A DNA stretch of 64,000 nt, taken from Sulfitobacter faviae (GTDB taxonomy: Bacteria; Pseudomonadota; Alphaproteobacteria; Rhodobacterales; Rhodobacteraceae). The DNA lies in NCBI RefSeq assembly GCF_029870955.1, contig NZ_PGFQ01000001.1, positions 1,674,001-1,738,000 on the forward strand, written 5' to 3'. Made by a program: the position numbers and the translations under genes. Each line of letters opens with the position of its first letter. Within the stretch, counting starts at the first letter, position 1. The notes beneath the pieces were generated by a model. That model worked only from the letters and a program-made list of their open reading frames with translations, was not told the origin of the DNA and did no database searches. Positions 46,644 to 57,830 of this stretch are shown here, one piece after another.

Positions 46644-48161
46644 ATGAGCGCCCCCAAACCTGTCGTATTGTGCATCCTTGACGGTTGGGGCTTGAGCGAG
46701 GTGCGGGAAGGCAACGCGCCCCTGCTGGCCAAGACGCCAAATTTCGACCGGATCATGCAGGCGGGGCCGCAGGCGCAGTTGATCACCCATGGCCCCGATG
46801 TGGGGCTGCCGCGCGGGCAGATGGGCAATTCCGAGGTCGGCCACACCAATATCGGCGCGGGCCGGGTGGTGGCGATGGATCTGGGGCAGATCGATCTGGC
46901 CATCGAAGAGGGCAGCTTTGCCAAGAATGAGCGCCTGCAAGATTTCATCGCCAAGCTCAAGGAAACCGGCGGCACCGCGCACTTGATGGGCGTCGTCTCG
47001 GACGGGGGGGTGCATGGGCATCTCAGCCATATGATCGCCGCCGCCTGCGCGCTGGATGCGGCAGGGCTGCCGGTGGTGATCCATGCGGTGACCGATGGGC
47101 GCGACGTGGCGCCGTCCTCAGCCCTTGGCTATTTCGAGACGCTGAAGGCGGCGCTGCCCGAGGCCGTGAAGGTTGTCACCGTGACGGGGCGCTATTTCGC
47201 GATGGACCGCGACAACCGTTGGGACCGGGTCGGCAAGGCTTCGGCGGCGATCCTGCATGGCGAAGGGGAGAGGTTCCCCGATCCCCGCGCGGCGGTTGAG
47301 GCGGCCTATGGGCGGGGCGAGACGGATGAATTCATCACCGCCAGCGTGATCGAGGGCTACGCGGGGGCGGCTTCTGGCGACGGGTTCTTCTGCCTCAACT
47401 TCCGCGCTGACCGCGCGCGGGAGATTATGGCGGCTTTGGGCGATCCGGGCTTTGACGCCTATGACACCGGCCCGCGCCCCGATTGGGCGGCGCAGATGGG
47501 CATGGCGGAATACTCCAAAGACCACGCCGCCTATATGACCACGATGTACCCCAAGCCGGACATCAAGAACACGCTGGGCGATTGGGTGGCGCAGCAGGGG
47601 CTGCGGCAGTTCCGGCTGGCCGAGACCGAGAAATATCCCCATGTGACCTTTTTCCTCAATGGCGGGGTTGAGACTCCGGCCACGGGGGAGGACCGCAACA
47701 TGCCCAAATCGCCTAATGTGGCGACCTATGACATGCAACCGGAAATGTCCTCTGCCGAGGTGACGGATCAATTCGTACAGGCGATCGAGGCGGGCTATGA
47801 TCTGATCGTGGTGAACTACGCCAACCCCGATATGGTCGGCCATACCGGCGATCTGGAGGCGGCGATCGCGGCTTGTGAAGCGGTGGATGCGGGGCTGGGC
47901 CGGGTGCTCAAGGCGCTGGAGGCCGCAGGCGGCGCGATGATCGTCACCGCGGATCACGGCAATTGCGAGATGATGATCGACCCCGAGACCGGCGGGGCGC
48001 ATACGGCCCATACGCTCAACCCCGTGCCGGTGGTGGCGGTGGGCGCGCCCGAAGGGGCGGCGCTGCGCAATGGGCGGTTGGCCGATCTGGCACCCACGGT
48101 GCTTGATTTGATGGGCCTGCCGCAGCCCGAAGAAATGACCGGGAAAAGCCTGCTTTCATGA
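46644..48161 (+). CDS. gpmI: 2,3-bisphosphoglycerate-independent phosphoglycerate mutase
   Basis: Glycolytic enzyme, 505 residues. The first metal site is LCILDGWGLSE, and the catalytic Ser lies in GNSEVGHTNIGAGRVV. GRYFAMDRDNRWDR and the second metal site VTADHGNCEMM complete the set. It is divergent from the zinc-finger gene. Its stop overlaps the envC start as ATGA. Confidence 0.96.
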   Translation: MSAPKPVVLCILDGWGLSEVREGNAPLLAKTPNFDRIMQAGPQAQLITHGPDVGLPRGQMGNSEVGHTNIGAGRVVAMDLGQIDLAIEEGSFAKNERLQDFIAKLKETGGTAHLMGVVSDGGVHGHLSHMIAAACALDAAGLPVVIHAVTDGRDVAPSSALGYFETLKAALPEAVKVVTVTGRYFAMDRDNRWDRVGKASAAILHGEGERFPDPRAAVEAAYGRGETDEFITASVIEGYAGAASGDGFFCLNFRADRAREIMAALGDPGFDAYDTGPRPDWAAQMGMAEYSKDHAAYMTTMYPKPDIKNTLGDWVAQQGLRQFRLAETEKYPHVTFFLNGGVETPATGEDRNMPKSPNVATYDMQPEMSSAEVTDQFVQAIEAGYDLIVVNYANPDMVGHTGDLEAAIAACEAVDAGLGRVLKALEAAGGAMIVTADHGNCEMMIDPETGGAHTAHTLNPVPVVAVGAPEGAALRNGRLADLAPTVLDLMGLPQPEEMTGKSLLS

Positions 48162-49294
48162 AACATCTTGCCGCGGCTGTCCTTTTTGCCTGTCTGCCCC
48201 TGATGGCACAGGCACAGGCCGATGAGGCCGCCGCGGAGGCACGCGCAGCCGCGACCGCCTTGGAGGCGGCATCGGCGCGGCTGGACCAAGCCGATGGCGC
48301 GCGCGACCGGGTCAAGGCGCTGACCGAGACGATTCAGGCGTTTGAGGCAGGTCTGGCGGCGATGCGGGCCGGGCTGCGGCAGGCGGCGATCAACGAGGCG
48401 CAGCTCAGCCGCAAGCTACAGGCGCGCGAGGGTGAGGTGGCGCAGTTCTTGGGCGTCTTGCAAAGCATCGGCGGTGACCCGTCGCCCGTGGTGCTGCTGC
48501 ACCCCGATGGCCCGATGGGCACCGCCCGCGCGGGCATGTTGCTGGCTGAATTGACGCCTGCGCTGAACGCCCGCGCCGATGCGCTGCGGCAGGACTATGA
48601 GGACATCAAGACCCTGCGTGCGCTCCAAACCGACGCAGCGCAGCGCCTGCAAGACGGGCTGACCGAGCTTCAGGCCGCGCGCACCGCGCTCAATCAGGCC
48701 ATGGCCGCCCGCACCGATCTGCCGATGCGTTTTACCGAAGATCCGGTGCGCACTGCGATCCTTATCGCCTCGACCGAGACGCTGGACGGCTTTGCCAGCG
48801 GCCTGTCCGAGATCACCACCGGCGCGGTTGAGCCTGCGCCGGTGAACCTCGACGGGCAGGTGGGCGATCTGCCCTTGCCCGCACAGGGGCTGGTGATCCG
48901 CAAGGCCGGAGAGACGGATTCGGCGGGCGTGACGCGGCCCGGTATGATCCTTGCCACCCGCCCGCGTGCCATCGTCACCAGCCCCTCGGCGGCGACGATC
49001 CGCTATGTTGGGCCGCTGCTTGATCTGGGCAATGTCGTGATCCTTGAGCCGCAGGTCGACACGCTTTTCGTGTTGGCGGGGCTGGATGTGGTTTACGGCC
49101 AAGCCGGGCAGGTGATTGCCGGTGGCACCCCCATCGGGTTGATGGGCGGGCCGGAAAGCGGCACAACTTCTCAGATGTCACCAAATGGTGAAGCCACTGG
49201 CACTGACCGGACGGAAACGCTCTATATAGAAGTCAGGCAAGACAACACACCTCAGGATCCGGCAGACTGGTTCCGCACCGACAAGGATGGATAG
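48158..49294 (+). CDS. envC: EnvC-like murein hydrolase activator with degenerate LytM domain
   Basis: A periplasmic protein of 378 residues: signal peptide (about 1-20), then a long Ala/Glu/Arg-rich coiled coil (to about 210), then a LytM-like domain. The usual zinc ligands are missing: where active enzymes have a YAH motif the segment reads LFVLAGLDVVYGQAGQV. This fits an amidase activator rather than a hydrolase. It lies between gpmI and ctpA, the order common in alphaproteobacteria. Confidence 0.85.
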   Translation: MKHLAAAVLFACLPLMAQAQADEAAAEARAAATALEAASARLDQADGARDRVKALTETIQAFEAGLAAMRAGLRQAAINEAQLSRKLQAREGEVAQFLGVLQSIGGDPSPVVLLHPDGPMGTARAGMLLAELTPALNARADALRQDYEDIKTLRALQTDAAQRLQDGLTELQAARTALNQAMAARTDLPMRFTEDPVRTAILIASTETLDGFASGLSEITTGAVEPAPVNLDGQVGDLPLPAQGLVIRKAGETDSAGVTRPGMILATRPRAIVTSPSAATIRYVGPLLDLGNVVILEPQVDTLFVLAGLDVVYGQAGQVIAGGTPIGLMGGPESGTTSQMSPNGEATGTDRTETLYIEVRQDNTPQDPADWFRTDKDG

Positions 49295-49297
49295 CAG

Positions 49298-50637
49298 ATG
49301 AAGAAATTCGTGATGGCAGCCGTTGCAGGCACGGTGGCGGGGGTGGTCGCCACCACCCAGATCGCCGGGCCGCTGCTGGCGCAAGAGGCCGAGAAGACGA
49401 CCAATGTTTACGAACAACTCGATCTTTTCGGTGATATTTTCGAACGCATCCGCGCCCAATATGTCGAAGATGTCGATCCCGGCGACCTGATTGAAGCGGC
49501 CATCAACGGCATGCTCACCTCGCTTGATCCGCATTCGTCCTACCTCTCGCCGAAAGACGCCGAGAAGATGCGCGAACAGACGCGTGGGGAGTTTGGCGGC
49601 CTTGGCATTGAGGTCACCCAAGAAGAGGGTTTTGTCAAAGTCGTCTCCCCCATCGACGGCACGCCGGCTGCTGAGGCCGGGATCGAAGCGGGGATTTCAT
49701 CACCCATGTCGATGGCGAAAGCCTGCTGGGTCTTGGCCTCGACGATGCGGTTGAGATGATGCGCGGGCCGGTCGGGTCCGAGATCCTGATCACCGTGGTG
49801 CGGGAAGGGGAGCCTGAGCCTTTTGACGTCTCCATCGTGCGTGACACGATCCAATTGACCGCCGTGCGGGCCCGCACCGTGGGCGATACCGCCGTGCTGC
49901 GCCTGACCACCTTTAACGAGCAGACCTATCCGAAGATGAAGGAAGGGTTGGAGCAGCAGATCGAAGAGGCGGGCGGCATTGAGAATCTCAACGGCATCGT
50001 CATCGACATGCGCAACAACCCCGGTGGCCTGCTTAATCAGGCAATTGCCGTCTCGGATGCCTTTCTTGAGGAAGGCGAGATCGTCAGTACCCGGGGTCGG
50101 GATATCGAAGACGGTGACCGGGTGAACGCCACGCCGGGTGATCTGGCGATGGGCAAGCCGATTGTCGTGCTGATCAACGGCGGTTCGGCCTCGGCTTCCG
50201 AGATTGTCGCGGGCGCTTTGCAAGACCACCGCCGCGCCATCGTCATCGGCACCAAGAGCTTTGGCAAAGGCTCGGTCCAGACCGTGATGCCGTTGCGCGG
50301 GGACGGGGCCATGCGCCTGACCACGGCGCGCTACTACACGCCCTCGGGCCGGTCGATCCAAGCGCTTGGCGTATCGCCCGATATCGTCGTGGCCCAGCCT
50401 CCGGTCACGCCAGAGACTGAGGAAGATGACGACGCATTGTCGGCACGCCCCCTCCGCTCCGAAGCCGATCTGCGGGGCCGGTTGAACAACGACAGCCTGA
50501 CCGACGATCAGATCAAGCAGATCGAAGACGACCGCGAAAAGGCCCGCAAAGCGGCAGAGCTGCGCGAAGAGGATTACCAGCTGGCCTATGCCATCGACAT
50601 CCTCAAAGGTCTGTCGGCTCTGGGTCCGAACGAGTGA
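49298..50637 (+). CDS. ctpA: S41 carboxy-terminal processing protease, frameshifted
   Basis: Periplasmic protease of 446 residues with an N-terminal signal (about 1-29), a PDZ domain (GGLGIEVTQEEGFVKVVSP) and a catalytic domain carrying Ser in NGGSASASEIVAGAL and Lys in KSFGKGSVQTV. The frame breaks in the G run 49690-49693; one added G restores EAGDFITHVDGESLLG within the PDZ domain. It follows envC by 3 nt. An intrinsic terminator follows. Confidence 0.93.
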
Positions 50638-50657
50638 TCTCTTTCACATAGATGCAC

Positions 50658-50687
50658 AAAGCCCCGCTGGAGACAGCGGGGCTTTTT
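50658..50687 (+). terminator. Rho-independent terminator after ctpA
   Basis: AGCCCCGCT (50660-50668) pairs perfectly with AGCGGGGCT (50675-50683) across a six-base loop and is followed by TTTTT. It closes the gpmI-envC-ctpA unit 20 nt past the ctpA stop. Confidence 0.93.
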
Positions 50688-50720
50688 GTTGGGTGCGGTG
50701 CCTGCGGGAGGGCGTTTCGC

Positions 50721-51095
50721 TTATTCCGTCTCGCGGCAATGCCGCCGAAAGGCGCGTTTCAGCATGTCGAGTTCGGCGCGCAGCAGGTCCATCTCGGCCC
50801 GTATGTCATCGCCGAGCGCTTCATCCGCGATCAGGGTCACATGACCCAAATGCGCTCCGCTGGCCATTTCGGTAATGACGAGGGTCTGGACCCCATCGGC
50901 AATCGCCTCTGCCGGGACCGGGAAGGAAAGATGCCAGCGCCCATCGGACCCTTCGGCCTTTAACGTGATATCTGTCACCTCCTTGCCTTCATGGGTCACG
51001 CTGATCTGCGGCGTGTCTGCCCCCTCTTTGGCGGTCAGCAGGCCCTGCCAGACGCCTTGGCGCAGCACGGTTTTGGTCAGGTCATATCGGCTCAT
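50721..51095 (-). CDS. Hypothetical protein
   Basis: A 124-residue soluble protein. The beta-rich body includes WQGLLTAKEGADTP and WHLSFPVPAEAIADG; the C-terminal helix is charged (RAEMDLLRAELDMLKRAF), possibly a short coiled coil. ATG 51095 directly follows an in-frame GTG. It lies 9 nt after the DUF6478 gene and is probably co-transcribed. No family recognised. Confidence 0.75.
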   Translation of the reverse strand: MSRYDLTKTVLRQGVWQGLLTAKEGADTPQISVTHEGKEVTDITLKAEGSDGRWHLSFPVPAEAIADGVQTLVITEMASGAHLGHVTLIADEALGDDIRAEMDLLRAELDMLKRAFRRHCRETE

Positions 51096-51104
51096 CACGG
51101 GGTC

Positions 51105-51878
51105 CTAGATCTGGGCGCGGGGGGAGCGGGAAAAAGTGAGGTCGCGCAGCACGACTTGGTTCATCTCCGGCCCTTCAAAGATCAGGTCGACCCATGCCGC
51201 CTCGATCCGCTTCTCGTTGAGCTTGCTATAGGCCAGATCGAATTCGACGCTGATGCTTTCCTGACCGGCGGGCAGTTCGCGGACGATCTGTTCGGTGTTC
51301 GGCCCGTGGCGGATGTTGAGCCGGGCAAAGATCTCCAGCGGGTGCTCCAATTCCACAATCGTATCCATGCGGATCAGGTGGCGGCGTTTCAATCCGGTGA
51401 TCGCCTCGGTCGGCAGATCGACCACCAGCGACAGGAATGACCCGTCGAATTTGAACACGTCGAGTTGCAGGCCAAAGGGGGCCAGATCGGCCTCGCGCAG
51501 GTTGCGCAGTTGGCGCAGGGTCAGTTCCGACTGCGCGCAATCGTGGAACAGGGTCACCTCTTCGCCCAGTTTGGATTTGGTCGCGACCGAGGACAGCCCC
51601 GGCGTGGCAAGCGGGCCGCGCCACAACTCGGGCCGCCATGCCCAATCGGCGTTATGTGGTTTCGGGAAGCCGCTGGCCCCGATGGCAGGCAGGGCAAGGC
51701 GGTCTTCGGCGCGGTGGATCAGCCGGTTCAGTTCGGCGCGCAGCAGCCGGGCGCGGCTGCGTTGGCGGCGCAGGGTGGCAAGGTCAGCCGTGGCCGCTTT
51801 GCGGGCCGCAACCGCCCAGCGTTGCAGCGCGCGGGCAAAGAGCTTGCCCTCAAGATAACCGCTGCGGAAGTTGACCAT
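51105..51878 (-). CDS. DUF6478 family protein
   Basis: A 257-residue protein starting MVNFRSGYLEGKLFARALQR. An Arg/Leu-rich helix (ATLRRQRSRARLLRAELNRL) is followed by a beta-rich domain with WAWRPELWRGPL and LTLRQLRNLREADLAPFG. The pattern is typical of a conserved roseobacter protein of unknown function. ATG 51878 is chosen over an upstream in-frame start at 51989. Confidence 0.75.
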   Translation of the reverse strand: MVNFRSGYLEGKLFARALQRWAVAARKAATADLATLRRQRSRARLLRAELNRLIHRAEDRLALPAIGASGFPKPHNADWAWRPELWRGPLATPGLSSVATKSKLGEEVTLFHDCAQSELTLRQLRNLREADLAPFGLQLDVFKFDGSFLSLVVDLPTEAITGLKRRHLIRMDTIVELEHPLEIFARLNIRHGPNTEQIVRELPAGQESISVEFDLAYSKLNEKRIEAAWVDLIFEGPEMNQVVLRDLTFSRSPRAQI

Positions 51879-51996
51879 GGACCTGCGCCTCTCGTTTGCT
51901 CGCAGTCTATGCAAGGCGGGGATTTCGTTCAAACGAATAGCCCCCGTGATTGTTTCCGGCCCCGGGCAGTGTTGCCGATTTGGAAACAAAGGCCGG

Positions 51997-52596
51997 TCAA
52001 CTGCCGGGGGCGGTGGGCGTTGCGCTTTTGCTGCGGCTTTGCTGGATCAGCTCTGCCACCAGCGCGCGGCCCTCTTCGGAAATGGCGCGGCTTTGCGGCG
52101 CGCCATAGAGGGTGACGCTGGCGACATGGCCGCCGATCCGCGCTGTGCCGCGCCAATGGCGGGGGGACATGCCCTCGGCGGGCACCGGCCCTTGAGCCAC
52201 AAAGATTGATGCCCCTTCGATGCGACCGGCCTCTTGCAACTGGCTTAGCCCCGCCGCTTCGGCAACCTGTTGCGGGGTCGGCAGGGGCGCGTCGGCCTCG
52301 GCTTCGATCAGCGCGAGGGTGAGAATGCCGCGCGGCGCGGCGCTGACCGCATCAGGCAGGCCAAGCGCATCGCAACGCGCCATCAGCGCAAAGCGACGTT
52401 TGAGGCTTTTGGGGTCGATGCAATAGCCCTGCGGCGGCACCACCTGCACCGCGCCCCCGGCCAAAGCTGTTTGCAGCAGCGGTTTCTCAGGTGTGGCGGG
52501 TCTGCCGCCAAAGGAAAAACCCTGACCGCCTTCGCAGGCGGACAGGGTGAGCATCGCAAGCGCCGCAAGCGGGCTTTTAGAGGTCCATGTAATCAT
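51997..52596 (-). CDS. Hypothetical lipoprotein
   Basis: A 199-residue protein with a signal peptide and lipobox LSAC (Cys at about 21), then a Gly-rich linker ([18 protein letters not shown]). The conserved part contains [26 protein letters not shown]. It overlaps the end of ilvD by 20 nt. No function known. Confidence 0.78.
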   Translation of the reverse strand: MITWTSKSPLAALAMLTLSACEGGQGFSFGGRPATPEKPLLQTALAGGAVQVVPPQGYCIDPKSLKRRFALMARCDALGLPDAVSAAPRGILTLALIEAEADAPLPTPQQVAEAAGLSQLQEAGRIEGASIFVAQGPVPAEGMSPRHWRGTARIGGHVASVTLYGAPQSRAISEEGRALVAELIQQSRSKSATPTAPGS

Positions 52597-54342
52597 GGGT
52601 CTCCGCCTTGGCGCCGGGATGTGTTACCGCGCCAAGGTAGGTGGGGCCGACGAGTTTCGCGTATTTCCACAGCGCGCCGCTTTCGTAGTTGGTGGCACGC
52701 GGGCCAGCCCATGCCTTGCGGCGCTCGGCCAGTTCCTCGTCCGAGAGGTCCACGGTGATGCTGCCCTTGACCGCGTCGAGGGTGATCATGTCGCCGTTCT
52801 TCAGCAGCGCGATCGGGCCGCCATGTGCCGCTTCGGGGCCGACGTGGCCAACGCAGAAACCGCGCGTCGCGCCAGAGAAGCGTCCGTCGGTGATCAGCGC
52901 CACCTTCTTGCCCATGCCCTGACCCGAAAGCGCCGCTGTGGTCGCCAGCATTTCGCGCATCCCGGGGCCGCCTGCAGGGCCTTCGTTGCGGATTACGAAG
53001 ACGTCGCCTTCCTTGTAGGCGCGGTTTTGCACCGCCTCGAAGGCGTCCTGCTCGCATTCGAACACCAGCGCCGGTCCGGTGAAGACGATGTCTTCCTCGG
53101 CCATGCCCGCGATCTTCACGATGGCGCCTTCGGGGGCGAGGTTGCCTTTCAGGCCCACGACGCCGCCGGTCTTGCTGATCGGGGTGGCGACCGAGTGGAT
53201 CACCTTGCCGTCGGCCTCGCGGTCGATGCGGTCCAGTTCTTCGCCGATAGAACGGCCCGTGGCGGTCAGACAGTCGGTGTGCAAGAGGCCCGCCTTGCGC
53301 AGCTCCTTCATCACCACCGGCACGCCGCCGGCGTCGTAGAGGTCCTTGGCGACGTACTGACCGCCCGGCTTCATATCGACGAAGTAAGGCGTGTCGCGGA
53401 AGATCTCGCAGACGTCTTCGAGGTAGAATTCGATCCCCGCCTCATGGGCCATGGCCGGCAGGTGCAGGCCCGCGTTGGTGGACCCGCCGGTACAGGCCAC
53501 GATGCGCGCGGCGTTCTCAAAGGCTTCGCGGGTGCAGATGTCGCGCGCGCGGATGTTCTTCTCAATCAGGTTCATCACCGCCGCACCCGAGGCCTCGGCA
53601 TAGGCGTCGCGGCTCTCGTAGGGCGCGGGCATGCCGGAGGAGTTCGGCAGCGCTAGGCCGATGGCTTCGGAGACGCAGGCCATGGTGTTGGCGGTGAACT
53701 GGCCACCGCAGGCCCCGGCAGAGGGGCAGGCGACGCGTTCGAGCACGTCGAGGGCAGCCTGGGACATGGAGCCGTTCTGGAAGCGGCCCACGGCCTCGAA
53801 CATGTCCTGCACGGTCAGGTCGCGGGTGGCGAAATCTTCCGGCACATCGGCGCCCGCAGGGGCTTTGCCCGGCAGGATCGACCCGCCGTAGAGGAAGACC
53901 GACGGCACGTTCAGCCGCAGCATCGCCATCATCATCCCAGGCAGCGACTTGTCACAGCCCGCCAGCCCGACGATCGCGTCATAGCAGTGGCCGCGCATGG
54001 TCAGTTCCACCGTGTCGGCAATCGCCTCGCGCGAGGCCAGCGAGGAGCGCATGCCCTCGTGCCCCATGGCGATGCCGTCGGTGACGGTGATGGTGGTGAA
54101 CTCGCGCGGGGTGCCCTGTTCGGAATGCACGCCAACCTTCACCGCCTGCGCCTGACGGTTCAGCGCGATGTTGCAGGGGCGGCTTCGTTCCAGCAGGTGG
54201 CGACGCCCACCAGCGGCTGGTGAATCTCTTCTTCGGTCATGCCCATGGCATAGTAGTAGGACCGGTGCGGCGCGCGGGCGGGGCCTTCGGTCACATGGCG
54301 GCTGGGCAGCCGGGATTTGTCGAAGCGGGGCGTGGTGGACAT
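52577..54342 (-). CDS. ilvD: Dihydroxy-acid dehydratase, frameshifted
   Basis: Fe-S enzyme of branched-chain amino acid synthesis, 588 residues. The N-terminus [20 protein letters not shown] leads to the first cluster cysteine in WNEAAPCN, the second in [12 protein letters not shown] and the third in [16 protein letters not shown]. The frame breaks in the G run 54176-54179, exactly at the first cysteine; one added base restores [16 protein letters not shown]. Since the enzyme is needed for prototrophy, an assembly error is likely. Confidence 0.94.
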
Positions 54343-54552
54343 CGGTGGGCTCCTTGAAACGTCTTGAATGGAATAGTCGGGCGGCGGCTATGCTGCAAGG
54401 CTTTGGCGCGTATGAGGCGGGGGAACTGTTGTATTGCAGCGTGTTAGGGCATAGGTTCTGACCTTCTGGCGCGGTCGGTTCGGCCCGCCCGCAAGCGTGA
54501 AGGCCCGGCATATGCTCTGCAAGCACCACCCCCGATTTGAACGGCGCCGCTG

Positions 54553-55452
54553 ATGAACTGGCGGCCCGATTACAGCGCCCACGCGGCCTTTGTCGCGCCC
54601 GCGCGCAAGACCTCGGCACTGTGGCGGTTTTTTCTGGGGCTGTTCGTGGCCGTGGTGGCCTATGTCGCGCTGAACGAGCTTTACTTTCAGACGGTCTATG
54701 GGCTGGCGGGATCGGCGGCCCCGTCGCTGCATGGCGATCTTCTGAAAGGGGCCACGCCGCAGGCGATGTATCTGCTGCTGTTCAGCTTTGGCACCATGGC
54801 GATGGCCGTCGCCGTGACCGTGCGGATCGTGCACCGGCGCAGCGCGGGGAGCCTTTTTGGCCTGCCGGGGCGGCTCTGGCCCGGTTTTCGCGCGGTTTCG
54901 GGGGCGATGTTGCTGCTGGGCGTCGCATTGGCGGTCCTGCCGCCTTGGGACATGGGCGGTGAGTTGACGCCGAACCTGCCCTTGGGCCGCTGGTTGCTGC
55001 TTTTGCCGCTGTCGTTGCTGGCCGTGTTGGTGCAGGTCAGCGCCGAAGAGATCGTCTTTCGCGGCTATGTGCAGCAGCAACTCGCGGCGCGGTTCAACGC
55101 GCCGCTGATCTGGATGGTGCTGCCGTCGGTACTGTTCGCAGCGGGCCATTACCTGCCTGCCGAGGCGGGGGAGAACGCGCTGATGGTGGCGCTTTGGGCC
55201 GGGGTTTTCGGCATCCTGATGGCGGACCTCACCGCGCGCTCCGGCTCGCTTGGGCCCGCCATCGCGGTGCATCTGTGGAACAATGTCTCGGCCATTCTCA
55301 TTGTCTCTTTGCCGGATGATCTTTCGGGGCTGGCGCTTTATCTCACGCCCTTTTCGATGGATGACGCGGCGGCGTTGCGCTCATGGTTGCCGGTGGACTT
55401 CGCCTTGATGCTGGTCTCATGGCTGGCGGCGCGGCTGGCGATACGCCGCTGA
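54553..55452 (+). CDS. CPBP family intramembrane glutamic endopeptidase
   Basis: An integral membrane protein of 299 residues with about seven or eight hydrophobic segments. Catalytic-site motifs: [14 protein letters not shown] (Glu-Glu and Arg), FAAGHYLP and HLWNNVSA, as in CAAX/Abi proteases. Divergent from ilvD across 210 nt that hold no clear gene. 56 nt before accD. Substrate unknown. Confidence 0.88.
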   Translation: MNWRPDYSAHAAFVAPARKTSALWRFFLGLFVAVVAYVALNELYFQTVYGLAGSAAPSLHGDLLKGATPQAMYLLLFSFGTMAMAVAVTVRIVHRRSAGSLFGLPGRLWPGFRAVSGAMLLLGVALAVLPPWDMGGELTPNLPLGRWLLLLPLSLLAVLVQVSAEEIVFRGYVQQQLAARFNAPLIWMVLPSVLFAAGHYLPAEAGENALMVALWAGVFGILMADLTARSGSLGPAIAVHLWNNVSAILIVSLPDDLSGLALYLTPFSMDDAAALRSWLPVDFALMLVSWLAARLAIRR

Positions 55453-55508
55453 TTGCAATTTCCCCATGCGGGGATTATCTGGGACGGAACCACAGCAGAG
55501 GCCTGCCA

Positions 55509-56468
55509 ATGAACTGGATCACGAACTACGTCCGCCCGCGAATCAACTCGATCTTCTCGCGCCGCGAGACGCCGGACAATCTGTGGACCAAGTGCAACGA
55601 ATGCGGCACCATGCTGTTTCACCGTGAGTTGGCGGACAATCTGAACGTCTGCACGAACTGCGGCCATCACATGCACATCAGCCCCCGCGCGCGCTTCAAA
55701 GCGCTGTTCGACGGTGGCATCTTTACCGAGGTGAAGGTCCCGGCGCCCACACCCGACCCGCTGCATTTCAAAGACCAGAAGCGCTATCCCGACCGGATGA
55801 AGGCCGCGCAAAAGCAGACCGGTGAGCATGAGGCGATGCTGGTCGTGACCGGCGATATTGGTCGCACGCCGATCGTCGCCTGCGCGCAGGACTTTTCCTT
55901 CATGGGTGGGTCGATGGGCATGTATGTCGGCAATGCAATCATTGCCGCCGCCGAGGAAGCCGTGAAGCTGAAGCGCCCGCTGGTGCTGTTCTCCGCCGCC
56001 GGTGGCGCGCGGATGCAGGAGGGCATCCTGAGCCTGATGCAGATGCCGCGCACCACCGTCGCCGTGCAGATGCTGAAAGAGGCGGGGCTTCCTTACATCG
56101 TCGTGCTGACCCATCCCACCACCGGGGGCGTCACCGCGTCCTACGCGATGCTGGGCGATGTGCAGATCGCCGAGCCGAATGCGCTGATCTGTTTTGCCGG
56201 GCCGCGCGTGATCGAACAGACCATCCGCGAAAAACTGCCCGAGGGCTTCCAGCGCGCGGAATACCTGCTCGACCACGGGATGCTCGACCGGGTGACCAAG
56301 CGGACCGAGATGCGTGATGAGTTGATCACCATCACCCGCATGCTGATGGGCCTGCCCCCTGCCGTGCGCGGCGACTTGCCCGCCCCCGAAGAGCTTGAGG
56401 TGGCCGAGGCCGCCGCCGCCGTTCAGGCCGCAGCAGATCTGCCCGCCGACACGCCAGAGAAGAAATGA
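55509..56468 (+). CDS. accD: Acetyl-CoA carboxylase carboxyltransferase subunit beta
   Basis: A 319-residue subunit of acetyl-CoA carboxylase for malonyl-CoA synthesis. Zinc finger WTKCNECGTMLF and NVCTNCGHHMHIS near residues 26-57; carboxyltransferase motifs SFMGGSMGMYVGN, SAAGGARMQEGILSLMQM and THPTTGGVTASYAMLGD. The start at 55509 follows a short GC-rich leader. Its last codons overlap folC as ATGA, a common accD-folC arrangement. Confidence 0.96.
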   Translation: MNWITNYVRPRINSIFSRRETPDNLWTKCNECGTMLFHRELADNLNVCTNCGHHMHISPRARFKALFDGGIFTEVKVPAPTPDPLHFKDQKRYPDRMKAAQKQTGEHEAMLVVTGDIGRTPIVACAQDFSFMGGSMGMYVGNAIIAAAEEAVKLKRPLVLFSAAGGARMQEGILSLMQMPRTTVAVQMLKEAGLPYIVVLTHPTTGGVTASYAMLGDVQIAEPNALICFAGPRVIEQTIREKLPEGFQRAEYLLDHGMLDRVTKRTEMRDELITITRMLMGLPPAVRGDLPAPEELEVAEAAAAVQAAADLPADTPEKK

Positions 56469-57735
56469 GCACGCCTTCATCCGACGTCATCCTTGAACGG
56501 ATGATGGCGCTGCACCCCAAGATCATCGACCTGACGCTCGACCGGATGTGGCGGCTGCTCGATGCCTTGGGCAATCCGCAGAACGACCTGCCGGCGGTGA
56601 TCCATATTGCGGGCACCAATGGCAAAGGCTCGACCCAAGCGATGATCCGCGCCGGGCTGGAGGCAGCGGGAAAGACGGTGCACGCCTATACCTCGCCGCA
56701 TTTGGCGCGGTTTCATGAGCGCATCCGGGTCGCGGGGAATTGATCTCGGAGCCGGACCTCGCCGCCGTGCTGGACGAATGCCATGCCGCCAATGGCGGCG
56801 AAGAGATCACCTATTTCGAGATCACGACCTGCGCCGCGATCCTCGCCTTTTCGCGGGTGCCTGCCGATTATACCCTGCTCGAAGTCGGCCTCGGAGGACG
56901 GCTCGACGCGACGAATGTGGTCGATCCCGCCTTGACCGTGATCAGCCCGGTCTCGGTCGATCATCAGCAATATCTGGGCGAAACACTGGCCGAGATCGCA
57001 GGGGAAAAGGCGGGTATCATCAAGCGGCTTGTCCCTTGCGTGGTCGGCAAGCAGGAAGACCCCGCGCTTGAAGTGATCGAAGACCGCGCTGCGAAACTTG
57101 GCGCACCGCTCTTGGCCTATGGTCAGCAGTGGCATGTCGCGCCCGAAGCCGGGCGCATGGTCTATCAGGATGAGCGCGGCCTGCTTGATCTGCCGCGCCC
57201 CAATCTGCCCGGCGACCACCAGATCATGAACGCCGGGGCCGCGCTGGCCGCGCTGCGCCAACTTGGCGTCGATGCAGAGGCCTGTGAGGCTGCCGTGACG
57301 CAGGCGCAGTGGCCCGCGCGGATGCAACGGCTGTCAGACGGGCCGCTTGCCGATATGGCGCCCGAGGGCGAGTTGTGGCTCGACGGCGGCCATAACCCGG
57401 CTGCGGGGGCGGCATTGGCGGCCACGCTGGCGGCCCTGCCGAAACGCCCGACGCATCTGATTTGCGGCATGTTGAACACCAAGGACATTGCCGGATACCT
57501 GCGCCCGCTGGCGGCAGAGGCGGCAAGCCTTACCGCCGTGTCGATCCCCGGCGAGGCGGCGACCCTGCCTGCCGAGACGACGGCGAAGGTGGCGCGCGAT
57601 GTGGGGTTCGAGACCGCAGAGGCCGAGACCGTCACCGAGGCGCTCAAGGCGATCATCGCCCGCGAACCCCATGCGCGTGTGCTGATCTGCGGCTCGCTCT
57701 ACCTTGCCGGTAGCGTGTTGCGTGAAAACGTCTAA
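56465..57735 (+). CDS. folC: Folylpolyglutamate/dihydrofolate synthase, frameshifted
   Basis: Mur-ligase-like folate synthase of 423 residues. ATP loop IHIAGTNGKGSTQAM near residue 46; YTSPHLARFHERIRVAG follows. VGLGGRLDATNV and WLDGGHNPAAGAALAATL are family segments. The frame breaks in the G run 56734-56737; one added G restores VAGELISEPDLAAVLD. Transcribed with accD. Confidence 0.93.
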
Positions 57736-57830
57736 TTAACCATATTTGGGTGTGCCGCTGCTGCGAGGTGCAGATTTGGTATATCTTAGTCACGGAAGTC
57801 TCCCCTTTCGAATTTGACCGAGGTGTCCCC

